Origin: Brevibacillus laterosporus
GTDB lineage: Bacteria; Bacillota; Bacilli; Brevibacillales; Brevibacillaceae
Length of the DNA: 64,000 nucleotides
Reading direction: 5' to 3'
Assembly (NCBI GenBank): GCA_007833815.1
Contig: CP033464.1
Location: 4,830,001 to 4,894,000, forward strand
Made by a program: the position numbers and the translations under genes. This document shows positions 16,798 through 26,536 of this stretch, piece by piece (positions within the stretch are counted from its first letter, which is position 1; each line of letters opens with the position of its first letter). Under the pieces are notes generated by a model that worked only from the letters and a program-made list of their open reading frames with translations, was not told where the DNA came from and made no database searches.

Positions 16798-18003
16798 ATG
16801 AAAAAATCACTAAAAGTCCTATCTCTTTGCACAGCGTTAGCCACGATTTTACCTATCAATGTTTTCGCTTCAATGACTGAAAAGGTTGAGCATCAAGTAC
16901 AAACGGAAGCTGCTGCTCCTGCTGGTGAATTTAAAGATGACGAAATATTGGTAAAATTCAAACACACCCTTCAACCTATTAACACCGAGCAAATTCATTC
17001 TACTTTAGGTGCTGAAGAAGTAGAACAGTTGGGTAATGGCAAATCAGAATGGCAATTAGTAAAAGTTCCAGATGGACAAGCTGAGGAATTTAGACAAAAA
17101 TATTTAGCAGACCCAAATGTAGATTCCGTTGAATTTAACCTGATGTATCATGTAGATTACACACCAAATGATCCTCTGATCAATAAGCAATGGCACCACA
17201 AAAATATCAACTCTTATGGTGCTTGGGACATTATTAAAGGATCTCAAAAGAAAGTAGCTATCTTGGATACTGGCGTTCAATTAAACCATCCTGATCTACA
17301 GGCTAGCCTGTTACCTGGTAAGAGCTTTGTCTCTGGTGCATCTACACCTAACGACGACCATGGTCATGGTACACACTGCGCAGGTCTAGCTGCTGCCATC
17401 GGTGACAATGGAATTGGCGTCAGCGGTGTTGACGGTTCAGCCAAAATTATTCCTGTAAAAGTACTAAATGCACAGGGATCTGGATATACAGCTGACATCA
17501 TCAATGGCGTAACATGGGCTACTGATAATGGAGCTGACATCATCTCTATGTCACTTGGTGGCGGAGCTTATCAACAATCTTTCCAAGATGCCATTAACTA
17601 TGCTTGGGGCAAAAACAAAATCATCGTAGCTGCCGCAGGTAACAGCGGATCATCTTCTCTTTCTTACCCAGCTGCTTACAACAACGTACTTGCTGTAGCT
17701 GCTACTGATTCTAACGACGGACTTGCTTACTTCTCCAACTACGGAAGCTGGGTTGACATTGCTGCTCCTGGTGTAGATATTTACTCTACTTACAAAAACA
17801 GTGGCTACACCAATATGTCTGGTACGTCCATGGCTACTCCAGTTGCTGTATCCGTTCTTGCATTGACTTGGGGCAAAGAACCAGGTGCTACGAACAAACA
17901 AATCGTCGATCGTGTTTTGTCTACAGCTGATCAAACCCCAGCTACAGGCACAAGCTACCAAAACGGTCGCGTGAACGCATTCAAAGCAGTTAACGGATTT
18001 TAA
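16798..18003 (+). CDS. Secreted subtilisin-like serine protease (S8)
   Basis: 401 aa. Signal peptide (residues 1-25, MKKSLKVLSLCTALA...VFA), an I9-type propeptide (about 40-110, EILVKFKHTL...VPDGQAEEF), then the catalytic domain. Triad: Asp157 in ILDTGV, His190 in GHGTHCAG, Ser344 in GTSMATP; the oxyanion Asn is in AAAGNSGSS. The mature form resembles thermitase-like alkaline proteases. ATG 16798 was preferred over TTG 16786 since AAAGGGAG ends right at the TTG. It is exported and probably an extracellular scavenging enzyme. A peptide-uptake gene remnant lies directly upstream. Confidence 0.96.
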   Translation: MKKSLKVLSLCTALATILPINVFASMTEKVEHQVQTEAAAPAGEFKDDEILVKFKHTLQPINTEQIHSTLGAEEVEQLGNGKSEWQLVKVPDGQAEEFRQKYLADPNVDSVEFNLMYHVDYTPNDPLINKQWHHKNINSYGAWDIIKGSQKKVAILDTGVQLNHPDLQASLLPGKSFVSGASTPNDDHGHGTHCAGLAAAIGDNGIGVSGVDGSAKIIPVKVLNAQGSGYTADIINGVTWATDNGADIISMSLGGGAYQQSFQDAINYAWGKNKIIVAAAGNSGSSSLSYPAAYNNVLAVAATDSNDGLAYFSNYGSWVDIAAPGVDIYSTYKNSGYTNMSGTSMATPVAVSVLALTWGKEPGATNKQIVDRVLSTADQTPATGTSYQNGRVNAFKAVNGF

Positions 18004-18131
18004 TTAGAAGCACAGCGGGATCTAGGCGATGTAACCTAATCCTTTCAACACCCTGTTACTTCCAAGACCAGCTAGATAGGAGCGAAACAACAGCATGATG
18101 ATGAGCAAACAAGTCATATGCGTTACCTAAG

Positions 18132-18186
18132 ACAGCCCTATTATTGGATGGCAATACAGCCGTTCCAAGAAAGGGCTGTTTTTATT
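18132..18186 (+). terminator. Terminator after the subtilase gene
   Basis: ACAGCCCT (18132-18139) pairs with AGGGCTGT (18172-18179), followed by TTTTTATTT. The loop is long (32 nt). A short ATG frame with an SD-like TAGGAG lies between the protease stop and this hairpin, but it is only 11 codons. Confidence 0.6.
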
Positions 18187-18200
18187 TGCTTTCTTTTACA

Positions 18201-18238
18201 TACATCGTATTGCAATACAAGATACATCGTTATACAAT
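18201..18238 (+). promoter_or_regulatory. PadR promoter with palindromic operator
   Basis: TTGCAA (18210-18215), a 17-bp spacer and TACAAT (18233-18238) form a sigma-A-type promoter 22 bp from the padR start. It overlaps the perfect 12-bp palindrome GTATTGCAATAC (18207-18218). TACATCGT is repeated directly at 18201-18208 and 18223-18230, 22 bp apart. Autorepression by the PadR protein is the likely use. Confidence 0.6.
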
Positions 18239-18259
18239 GCAAAAAAGGAGTTGAGCTTG

Positions 18260-18586
18260 TTGGATAAGGAACTAATGAAGGGTAGCATCGACATTTTACT
18301 ACTCTCCTTGATCGCTGAACGCGATATGTATGGCTATGAAATTACAAAAGAACTAAAGGAAAAAAGTGATAATTTATATCACATGAGTGAGGGCACACTC
18401 TATCCAGCCTTAAATCGACTACATAAAAAAGGATGGGTCATCTCTTATTGGGGAGACAATGAAGCCCAAGGAAGACGCAAATATTATCAGATTACGGATG
18501 CTGGCACAGAAGAATTACAGCGGAAAGTATCGGAGTGGAACACCATTCACTCACTGGTGAGCAAGGTAGCCAAGGGTTATGTATGA
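18260..18586 (+). CDS. PadR-family transcriptional regulator
   Basis: 108 aa winged-helix repressor. The core is KGSIDILLLSLIAERDMYGYEITKELKEK followed by EGTLYPALNRLHKKGWVISYW and the wing GRRKYYQITDAG, all diagnostic of PadR subfamily 1. TTG 18260 is chosen (MDKELMKG): AAAGGAG (18244-18250) is 9 nt upstream, while TTG 18251 abuts the SD. The stop overlaps the next gene's ATG (ATGA), so regulator and membrane protein are coupled. Confidence 0.92.
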   Translation: MDKELMKGSIDILLLSLIAERDMYGYEITKELKEKSDNLYHMSEGTLYPALNRLHKKGWVISYWGDNEAQGRRKYYQITDAGTEELQRKVSEWNTIHSLVSKVAKGYV

Positions 18587-19209
18587 GTCGATTGGAAGAG
18601 TATGTTTCCTCTATTTTGTCGCACGGGGAATTTAGCGAGCAGGATCGAGCTGAGTTAACAGAAGAATTCCTAGGCCATCTTCACCAGCTACAACAGGATT
18701 ATCTGCAAGCTGGCTATTCACAAGAGGAAGCAGAGCGGCTAGCCATTCGTGATTTTGGAGGCGAGCAGGAGATTGGTGAGGAATTACAAGAATCTCAATC
18801 TCCACATTATCGCCTGCTACTAGTACTTGTGGGAGCAGGATCCATTCTGTTCACCATTTTTTATTACTTGTATTCCCTGTTTATTTTGCAAGCATTTCTT
18901 CCTTTCCCTATGGTAACTGGAATGCTACTTGGAAGCATATTGCTTTGGTTCTATTGGAATCCAGAAAAAATCTTCCCGAGGAAACTACTGATAAGCACGG
19001 TTCTGATTCTACTCACTCTACTCTTTTTGTTTTGGGGATACGGGAAAAAACCTATGCATCTAACCATCTCGGAGCGCAAGCAAAGAAACGTGATCCATAC
19101 AGCAAACTTAACTTTGCTGTTAGTTATGCTGTATCCCCTGTCAAAATGGGCAAGTGGTATTCTAATGTTCGGCTGGTTTTTATTGGACACAGTACAAGTT
19201 AATCGGTAG
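18583..19209 (+). CDS. HAAS-domain (permease-prefix) membrane protein
   Basis: 208 aa. Residues 1-65 are an acidic helical domain (MSRLEEYVSSILSHGEFSEQ ... AERLAIRDFGGEQEIGEELQ), typical of the HAAS/DUF1700/permease-prefix group that pairs with PadR regulators. Then come four to five hydrophobic segments (about residues 78-205). It starts with ATG 18583 inside the padR stop (4-bp overlap). The DNA after its stop keeps coding-like hydrophobic frames to 19295 (FPLLFLLAFSVLFRKHVR in another frame), so the natural C-terminus may have been lost by a frameshift. Confidence 0.8.
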   Translation: MSRLEEYVSSILSHGEFSEQDRAELTEEFLGHLHQLQQDYLQAGYSQEEAERLAIRDFGGEQEIGEELQESQSPHYRLLLVLVGAGSILFTIFYYLYSLFILQAFLPFPMVTGMLLGSILLWFYWNPEKIFPRKLLISTVLILLTLLFLFWGYGKKPMHLTISERKQRNVIHTANLTLLLVMLYPLSKWASGILMFGWFLLDTVQVNR

Positions 19210-19300
19210 TATGCCGTTTCTAGGATTATTGCTTGGGATTTCCTCTGCTGTTTCTGTTGGCTTTTTCTGTTCTTTTTAGAAAACACGTGAGGTGATACAA

Positions 19301-20350
19301 ATGAACAAAAAAACGCGCAAGTGGTTATTTTTAGGAATTGCTTTTTGTCTTACAATCGGTCTTTGGGTGACAGGCTCTCTGTACGCTTCTACTACTGCAA
19401 TGAATTCGGGAAAAACAGGTTTGGAGGTAGGTGTTGATGTTGCTCCAGATGATTCTCGTATTTTATTTTCCTATTCGGTTAATGGGGTAGCTAGTCTCTA
19501 TACAGCAAATCCAGATGGGACAGGTGTCAAAAAGCTAGCAAGTCTTCCTGGTCATTCTTTGCTCCAGCCCGTCTACTCTAGTGATGGGAAAAAGATTCTT
19601 GCTCTTGTGCGACCTACAGCAGTAGAAAATAAGACTACTGAACAGGCTCTTTATATAATGAATGCAGATGGCTCTGAATTGCAGCATTTATCCGATCCGC
19701 ATGATTTGATCACAGACGCAGCATTTGCTCCTGATAATCAAACCATCTATTTTCTAAAAGCTGGGGTATTTAAAAATTACTCTCCAATCGCTTCCAAACG
19801 CCCCCATGATTATGATATCTTTTCTATCGATATACAGGGGAAAAACAAACGACAAATTACGAACGATAAAGAATATCAAATGTCAGACCTGTCTGTATCA
19901 TCGGACGGACAAAAACTGTTCTTCACCAAATTTACAAATACAGCAGATAAGCCTGACTTTACTCAAGATAAACTATCAATATTTGCCACTGATTTACAAG
20001 GGAAAACACTGTCCAGCTACTTGCCAGTAAACGAGGCGCTAGGAACACCTGAGATGTATAACGTTCATTTTTCACCGGATGATAAACAAGTTGCCTTTAC
20101 AGCTGTTTCCCTTGCTTCTTCCAAAAAAACGTTTGAGTATGAACTGTTCACCATGGATATAGCAACGCAACAAGCAAAGCAAATCACCACATTACACAAG
20201 TATGCTGGTTCACCTGTCTATTTTCATAAACAGAACAAACTAATTTTCCAAGAAGATATCGGCTGGCCCGCTGAATCCTCTTATCAGCTTAAAACAGTGA
20301 AAACAGATGGTTCTAGCTTGCAAACTCTAGATATCGTTCTGCCAAAATAA
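19301..20350 (+). CDS. Exported PD40/TolB-like beta-propeller protein
   Basis: 349 aa. An N-terminal hydrophobic segment (about residues 6-30, WLFLGIAFCLTIGLWVTGSLY) acts as signal or anchor. The rest contains repeated propeller blades with the pattern ...F/YSxDGKKIL / APDNQTIYF / SSDGQKLFF / SPDDKQVAF, each followed by a LYxMNADG- or LFTMDIA-type strand. Such proteins bind or scaffold other cell-surface factors. No catalytic site is visible. ATG 19301 has GAGGTG 7 nt upstream. It may be cotranscribed with the padR operon. Confidence 0.8.
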   Translation: MNKKTRKWLFLGIAFCLTIGLWVTGSLYASTTAMNSGKTGLEVGVDVAPDDSRILFSYSVNGVASLYTANPDGTGVKKLASLPGHSLLQPVYSSDGKKILALVRPTAVENKTTEQALYIMNADGSELQHLSDPHDLITDAAFAPDNQTIYFLKAGVFKNYSPIASKRPHDYDIFSIDIQGKNKRQITNDKEYQMSDLSVSSDGQKLFFTKFTNTADKPDFTQDKLSIFATDLQGKTLSSYLPVNEALGTPEMYNVHFSPDDKQVAFTAVSLASSKKTFEYELFTMDIATQQAKQITTLHKYAGSPVYFHKQNKLIFQEDIGWPAESSYQLKTVKTDGSSLQTLDIVLPK

Positions 20351-20600
20351 AAAGACCTCCCAACCACTCGCTGTCATGCAGTCGATGTTGAGATTGGCCC
20401 ATCTAGCCCCTTCTTGCCGATCCAATTGCGCACGGCCGCTGTTGAAATTATCGGAGAAAGCCAAGTAGGGGGGCAAGAACCTGCCAGCTTACTACTACTG
20501 GGAAACTAATAGCTGGTTCAGAGTAAATCATCCCAGCTGATTTTGTCTGTATAGCCGGTGTTTATTTCAAGCAACGGTAGATATGTAAAGATGCTTTTGG
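20351..20600. other. Intergenic DNA with a possible gene fragment
   Basis: An open plus-strand frame (about 20377-20509) reads AVDVEIGPSSPFLPIQL and VEIIGESQVGGQEPASLLLL but has no start and matches nothing I recognise. It may be a remnant. Nothing else is evident. Confidence 0.25.
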
Positions 20601-20653
20601 AAAAAAACGAAAAGCGCATGAAGATACCCGTATGGATATCCTCTTGCGCTTTT
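20601..20653 (-). terminator. Terminator of the 218-aa membrane protein gene
   Basis: On the minus strand AAAAGCGCA pairs with TGCGCTTTT (20645-20653 with 20610-20618). An inner GGATATCC-centred pairing is possible, and CGTTTTTTTCC follows. Confidence 0.65.
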
Positions 20654-20698
20654 GCTATGTACCAACTTGTTCAAGCTCATTATCAAAAAAACTTCTTT

Positions 20699-21355
20699 CT
20701 AAAATCTCCGCTCATATCCCTCTGCCTGCACCATAATTTCTGGGCTTGTAATGCTACCTCCCCCTATTTCCTCTGGTTCGTCAGTCCGAATCATTTGATA
20801 AGGTCGAATTTGAAACGGCATTTCAAAAATTTCTTCAGAGCGTGGTTGAATCACATATTCTTCACGCAAAAGCTCCTGCTGAATTTTGTTAGTATTGAAT
20901 GGTGAAAAAGGCATATCTATGGAGAAATAGACTTCTTTACCGCCATAATTCTTAATATAGAATTGGCAACTCCCTTTAACCAAGCCATCTGAGGTCTTTT
21001 TGTAATTACAGGAGCTTCTTTTTTTCTCATAATCAAGTGCGTAGACACCTGTGGCAATAAAATGTTGAAATCCACCTATAAGAAGAGAAGTTGCTAACGG
21101 AACAGCGATCCATAATATTAAAATTGTTTTGCCTACCCCGTATTCTTTCAGGAAAAGGGCAAGTACAAAGAAAAATAATAATATAAGAAAAATGCCATCC
21201 ACTTGGAAAGTTTCTATATTGGTAGGAATGCCTATCTGCTGTAAAAGGCGGTATAAAACTGTGGTATTATGCGGGAAGGAGGCGCCCAGAAGAAGTAACA
21301 AAGACAAACTAATCCACGCAGTCCAACGTAGTTTTTGATTTTTTGTATCGTTCAA
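20699..21355 (-). CDS. Membrane protein of unknown function
   Basis: 218 aa. Three hydrophobic segments (about residues 10-28, 51-68, 75-97) are followed by a 120-residue extracytoplasmic domain with beta character (GSCQFYIKNYGGKEVYFSIDMPF ... VIQPRSEEIFEMPFQIRP) and two cysteines that could form a disulfide (CNYKKTSDGLVKGSC). TTG 21355 is preceded by AAAGGAG. I do not recognise the family. The layout suggests a surface-exposed sensing or immunity-type protein, not demonstrable here. Confidence 0.7.
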   Translation of the reverse strand: MNDTKNQKLRWTAWISLSLLLLLGASFPHNTTVLYRLLQQIGIPTNIETFQVDGIFLILLFFFVLALFLKEYGVGKTILILWIAVPLATSLLIGGFQHFIATGVYALDYEKKRSSCNYKKTSDGLVKGSCQFYIKNYGGKEVYFSIDMPFSPFNTNKIQQELLREEYVIQPRSEEIFEMPFQIRPYQMIRTDEPEEIGGGSITSPEIMVQAEGYERRF

Positions 21356-22057
21356 AGTAACACTCCTTTCTCTTGGCTTGGACTGTAAGCTTACAATTGG
21401 ACATGGTAAGTTTACGTTCTAGGTGGAGAAGGTTTTGCTTCTTCTATTTTACCATTGTTTTCCCAGTCATGACATCCTTCTGCTGTCTTTTTCGCCTTCA
21501 TTCAGGAGAATTTTTAGTGATAATATTTAACAATTATCTGTCAGAAGGTTTTGGATTCTTCCTATCGGTTTCGCGGCTCCTGACCACTAGCAATCCTTAT
21601 CCTATCAGCCAGCTCATCAAGGTTGTGACGACCTATATTTTTTTATTATACGGGTAGGTGGTCGTACTTTATCACTCTCTTATTTGTTCTTCCCAGATAA
21701 TATTAATGAAAGCTGTGCCTCCAGCTGATCTGAAAGTTGCAATTGCTTTATTACTATAATTACTGTTTCGTGTTATTTACAAAAGTTCCTGATGTTGTTC
21801 CAGTTCTAGTGCGTTTTTTATTCTGATACAGGAACAGCGTTTGACGTTTTTAAGGTTGAGCTTGAGTAAGACAAAAGGAGCACTTTTATGCGCCCCCTTA
21901 TTTGTTAGATTCTTGAAGTTGTACCTAGCGAATGGTCCATCTATTTCAAAAAGTATAAGCCAGACCATTTTGTACAATTCTATATAATCTGTTGTCTTTC
22001 AATTCAATTTCTCTAACCAAGATGTAAACCATTCTGAACTTCAGTATATGCTTATAT
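21356..22057. other. Gene-free stretch
   Basis: About 700 bp. CGACCTA (21631-21637) and TAGGTGGTCG (21657-21666) give an imperfect hairpin. Short frames in all phases lack ribosome sites, and none resembles a known protein. Confidence 0.3.
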
Positions 22058-23092
<1,035 letters not shown>

Positions 23093-23200
23093 AAAAACAC
23101 ACCTCCGAATATTTGATATACCACATTATGTAAGAAATGATTAACTCGCTATTCCTCTTTTAAAAATGAGCAGAAGTACAAGATTTCACGCAGGCTATGA

Positions 23201-23248
23201 AAAAGGTTTCCAACAGTTTAGATTTTACATCTCTGTTGGAAACCTTTT
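23201..23248. terminator. Perfect 16-bp hairpin, orphan bidirectional terminator
   Basis: AAAAGGTTTCCAACAG (23201-23216) and CTGTTGGAAACCTTTT (23233-23248) are perfectly complementary, with T and A runs at the ends. No gene stops close by on either strand, so it may be left from a lost gene. Confidence 0.5.
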
Positions 23249-23466
23249 ACTAATTTCATATCCTCAAAAGACAACCTAGTAGTTTTTTGATAAGGTCATA
23301 GCTTGGCGTGATATGGAGATTATAAAGGAGCCGCCATCCTTCTAACGAGAAGATAGGCTTCAGGTATTTAGCTTGCTCGAAACAAGACGCACCTTACCAG
23401 CATCAGTTGTTTACCCCTTAAGTTATGCACTATTGTAACGCCACTCAACGAAAGGATTGATATTTG

Positions 23467-23919
23467 ATGACAATACCTATTACCATGCCTGACCTTTCAA
23501 CAAGGCAGTTTAGTCTGACGGTGGAACGCCTGATGGATTCATCGCCCGGCGTACTATTCCAAGCGTGGACGAAGCAGTTCGACCATTGGTTTGCAGCTCC
23601 TGGATCGGTGTTAATGAAGGGTGAAGTCAACACGGTTTTCTTTTTCGAGACGCATTTTGAAGGGAAGCGTCATCCGCATTACGGACGATTTCTGAGGCTT
23701 GAGCAAGATTGTCTCGTCGAATTAACGTGGGTTACTGGGGCTGGGGGAACAAAGGGGGCTGAAACGGTTGTCACGGTTGAGCTTGAACCGCACAGCGCGG
23801 GTACACAACTTCGTCTTACCCACGCAGGGTTTCCAGAAGAGGAGCCGAGGAACCAGCATGAACAGGCGTGGCCAATTGTGCTTGAACAGCTCAACAAGAG
23901 GATGATGTCAAGTACCTAA
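23467..23919 (+). CDS. SRPBCC/AHSA1-like START-fold protein
   Basis: 150 aa. The pattern [20 protein letters not shown], then [25 protein letters not shown] and a C-terminal helix [15 protein letters not shown] is that of the AHSA1 (Aha1-C) branch of SRPBCC ligand-binding proteins. Function is unknown, possibly small-molecule binding or detoxification. ATG 23467 has AAAGGA 10 nt upstream. Its base composition (sampled lines 55-57% GC) is clearly higher than the flanking AT-rich DNA, which suggests recent transfer. Confidence 0.8.
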   Translation: MTIPITMPDLSTRQFSLTVERLMDSSPGVLFQAWTKQFDHWFAAPGSVLMKGEVNTVFFFETHFEGKRHPHYGRFLRLEQDCLVELTWVTGAGGTKGAETVVTVELEPHSAGTQLRLTHAGFPEEEPRNQHEQAWPIVLEQLNKRMMSST

Positions 23920-24024
23920 TGAACAACCCAGGAATGAAAACCACTTTTTTCCCCTCTGAGGGTTTTATTCAGTCCGACATTCGGAGGTCGATTGTTGCAC
24001 TATCGGGAATCAATAGTTTCATAA

Positions 24025-24071
24025 AAGGTGGCAGTCCGGAACAAATTTGTCATGTTCCAAGACTGCCACTT
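24025..24071. repeat. Long palindrome with GGCAGTC...GAACA core, copy 1
   Basis: AAGGTGGCAGTCCGGAACA (24025-24043) pairs with TGTTCCAAGACTGCCACTT (24053-24071), one bulge. A similar palindrome is at 32825-32864. Confidence 0.55.
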
Positions 24072-24440
24072 GGCATTTATATAGTCAATAAGTTGACTTA
24101 GTTATAATAACTACTCCATTTTCTTTTTCTACAAACGTCGCACGCTATCACCATTCATGCGCTAACAGGTTCTTACATTTCCTTGAAGGATAATATAAAT
24201 ATAAGTATAAATATAAATATGGTCACAGGTCTTTATTAAAAGAAAAAATCCCCAAACCAATGAATGATTTAGAGCTTGAATCTTTGTTAAAAAGTAATCG
24301 TAACATTTAGAGAATGGAGGTTCGCCATGTGACGCTTTAATACCTTATCATTTACACTAAATGGGATGAAAATAATCCTTTATGAATACATATCTAGGTA
24401 GAAATACCACTACTTTTAGACGATAAGGAGCGTGAGTGAT
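24072..24440. other. AT-rich stretch with a short gene fragment
   Basis: ATATAAATATAAGTATAAAT-type microrepeat around 24196-24222. An open frame runs from it (YKYKYKYKYGHRSLLKEK, then NDLELESLLKSNRNI, stop about 24310) but has no start codon; it may be a remnant. Confidence 0.25.
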
Positions 24441-25067
24441 ATGCTACGAGATTTATATGCTCAGGAATGGGAACACTTCAGGCATGATTACAAGAAAAGT
24501 TTTTGGATCATTATGGTGGTATCCTTGTTGATCGCTATTGTGTTTTATTTACTCATTGTACAAAATCCACAGATGGTCAAAGAACTGTTTACAACACTTG
24601 CTCAAGCCTTTGATGCAAAAGGTATCAAGTCAGACGGTACATCCACACACTTTTTTTGGTCTATTTTTAAAAATAACGCACAAGCGACCTTTCTTTCCGT
24701 GTTAATAGGGATTATTCCACTTATTATATTACCTGCCTTCTCAGCTATAGTGACAATTAGCACCATCAGTATTCTGCTCGCGTCGGTTGCCATTCAGAAC
24801 AAACCCTGGGTAGATATCTTAGTTTACGGAATTCTTCCCCATGGCATTATCGAGATGATTGCGATCTTTTTAAGTGGAAGTGTCGGCATTTTTCTAAGCA
24901 TTACTGTGTTTCGCCGCCTCTTTTCCCCTAATCGACATCGTTATTCCATCCGAAAAGCTGGATTCCAATCGCTTAAAACCTATATTTTGGTCATTTTACC
25001 GTTGGTGCTACTTGCGGCACTTATAGAAGGCTATGTGACACCTATTTTGATTCACAAGGTGGTATAA
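24441..25067 (+). CDS. Stage II sporulation protein M-like membrane protein (DUF95)
   Basis: 208 aa. Five to six membrane segments with a long loop between the first two. The family pattern FKNNAQATFLSVLIGIIPLI followed by HGIIEMIAIFLSGSVGIFLS is typical of SpoIIM/DUF95 proteins, whose B. subtilis member works in engulfment with SpoIID/SpoIIP. No spoIID or spoIIP is adjacent, so this is probably a paralogue with an unknown membrane role. ATG 24441 is preferred, AAGGAG lying 10 nt upstream. GTG 24432 is too close to it. Confidence 0.8.
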   Translation: MLRDLYAQEWEHFRHDYKKSFWIIMVVSLLIAIVFYLLIVQNPQMVKELFTTLAQAFDAKGIKSDGTSTHFFWSIFKNNAQATFLSVLIGIIPLIILPAFSAIVTISTISILLASVAIQNKPWVDILVYGILPHGIIEMIAIFLSGSVGIFLSITVFRRLFSPNRHRYSIRKAGFQSLKTYILVILPLVLLAALIEGYVTPILIHKVV

Positions 25068-25139
25068 ACTGTAAACAACTACTTCTTATGATATAATACA
25101 TGTGAATATTCCCTATTTTTGTACTAGGAGGATTCCATT

Positions 25140-25526
25140 TTGTTTTTTACTAATACGTTCGATCCTGAACCATCTATGCTTGATTCTATGCTCTCTTTTA
25201 TGTCTACCGTTATTCCTGTTATTGTAATTGGTGGTTTTGTTTTTGTTATTGGTTTCTCCCTATTTATTTGGACGAAAAACAACAATTCTCCTCTCGAAAA
25301 TAAGCAAGCTCACATTATTTCAAAACGTCTTCAAGTGTCTGGAGGTTCTGAAAATCATTCTACTCACACCTCTTATTATGTCACATTTGAATTTGCAGAT
25401 GGTGATCGCAAAGAATTTCAATTGACTGGACCGCAATATGGATTGTTAGTAGAAGGAGATCGCGGTATTATCTCTTATCAAGGAACACGGTTTAAAGGCT
25501 TTCAGCGTCAAACTGCTTCGGTTTAA
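25140..25526 (+). CDS. DUF2500-like membrane-anchored protein
   Basis: 128 aa. One N-terminal membrane segment (about residues 20-46, FMSTVIPVIVIGGFVFVIGF) and an outer or cytoplasmic beta domain. The pattern AHIISKRLQVSGG ... TSYYVTFEFADGDRKEF ... GLLVEGDRGIISYQGTRFKGFQR is characteristic of DUF2500. Function unknown. Start TTG 25140, with AGGAGG (25126-25131) 8 nt upstream. An exact TATAAT stands at 25092-25097. Confidence 0.82.
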   Translation: MFFTNTFDPEPSMLDSMLSFMSTVIPVIVIGGFVFVIGFSLFIWTKNNNSPLENKQAHIISKRLQVSGGSENHSTHTSYYVTFEFADGDRKEFQLTGPQYGLLVEGDRGIISYQGTRFKGFQRQTASV

Positions 25527-25569
25527 AAGCATAAAAAATTGAGGGACATTATGACATATATCCTTATCT

Positions 25570-25602
25570 GACGTTGCTGTTCTATCGGCAACGTCCTTTT
25601 TC
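25570..25602 (+). terminator. Terminator after the DUF2500 gene
   Basis: GACGTTGC (25570-25577) / GCAACGTC (25588-25595), then CTTTTTC. Confidence 0.8.
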
Positions 25603-25722
25603 GCCGCTTACATATTTCTCCCACAACCATCCGTTATAATAAACATTGTTGTGCTCACCATGCCTATGAACTGCATTCAATGGCTTGCCGTAAAAGTCAC
25701 AAAAGATACAAGGAGCGTACCT

Positions 25723-26364
25723 ATGCTAGAAAATATGGAAGTCTGGAAAAACATGGCCTTTCATTACCAGTTCGCCTTACGTGAATTGGAAACGAAGATC
25801 ATGATTGTGAATACAGAATGGAAATTGCAAGACGGGTATTCCCCCATTGAACATATAAAAACACGTTTAAAAGAACCAGCTAGTATCATGAATAAGCTGG
25901 AGCGTAAACGATTGCCCAAGACGTTGGAAAGTGTGCGAGACAAGCTGTTTGATGTAGCTGGTGTTCGTATCGTTTGCGCCTTTGTGGAAGACATTTATCG
26001 TATTGCGGACCATTTTAAACAGCGAGAAGATTTGCGCCTTGTAGATATTAAAGATTACATAGCCTCTCCAAAGCCAAATGGTTATCAGAGCTTGCACCTC
26101 ATCGTCCAAGTGCCTCTCGTGCTAAATGAAGGAACTCAATGGGTAAACGCAGAAATTCAACTACGGACCCTAGCCATGGATTTCTGGGCTAGTCTCGAGC
26201 ATATTTTGTTTTACAAATACGATAAACAAGTACCATCCTATGTGTTACATGAATTAACAGAAGCGGCTGAGGCAGCCAATAGTTTGGATCAAAAAATGCT
26301 ACGATTGCGCAAGGAAATCCTAAATGGAAAAGAATTCAAAGTAATTGCAGGAGCCAAGGTGTAG
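25723..26364 (+). CDS. relP: Small alarmone synthetase, RelP-type
   Basis: 213 aa. Makes (p)ppGpp or related alarmones from ATP and GDP/GTP. Synthetase motifs: DVAGVRIVCAF, VDIKDYIASPKPNGYQSLHLIV (G-loop region) and AEIQLRTLAMDFWASLEHILFYK, plus a C-terminal helical pair. There is no hydrolase, TGS or ACT domain. The PxxGY(Q/R)SLH and MDFWASLEH blocks and overall length follow B. subtilis YwaC (RelP/SasA) more closely than YjbM. ATG 25723 has AAGGAGC 6 nt upstream; earlier in-frame starts lack an SD. It is usually induced by envelope stress. Confidence 0.9.
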   Translation: MLENMEVWKNMAFHYQFALRELETKIMIVNTEWKLQDGYSPIEHIKTRLKEPASIMNKLERKRLPKTLESVRDKLFDVAGVRIVCAFVEDIYRIADHFKQREDLRLVDIKDYIASPKPNGYQSLHLIVQVPLVLNEGTQWVNAEIQLRTLAMDFWASLEHILFYKYDKQVPSYVLHELTEAAEAANSLDQKMLRLRKEILNGKEFKVIAGAKV

Positions 26365-26389
26365 TTTGCTTCTATCATGTAAAAAAGAT

Positions 26390-26437
26390 AAAGGATAATT
26401 GTAAGTGTCCCGTACGCTTACAACTATCCTTTTTTTG
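26390..26437 (+). terminator. Terminator after relP
   Basis: AAGGATAATTGTAAG (26391-26405) pairs with CTTACAACTATCCTT (26417-26431) with one mismatch, followed by six T residues. Confidence 0.85.
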
Positions 26438-26536
26438 TTATGAACAACGAGAATATAAAGATATGAGGGGGCATCCTAAAAAAGCAGAACAAATATTCGT
26501 ATTTTTAGGTTATAATTTAGGAGGGAGGGGGTTTTC

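Noticed and set aside
21777-21977. 66-codon minus-strand frame, possible transposase scrap
   Set aside because: Considered because of basic residues, but no transposase motif or inverted repeats are visible.
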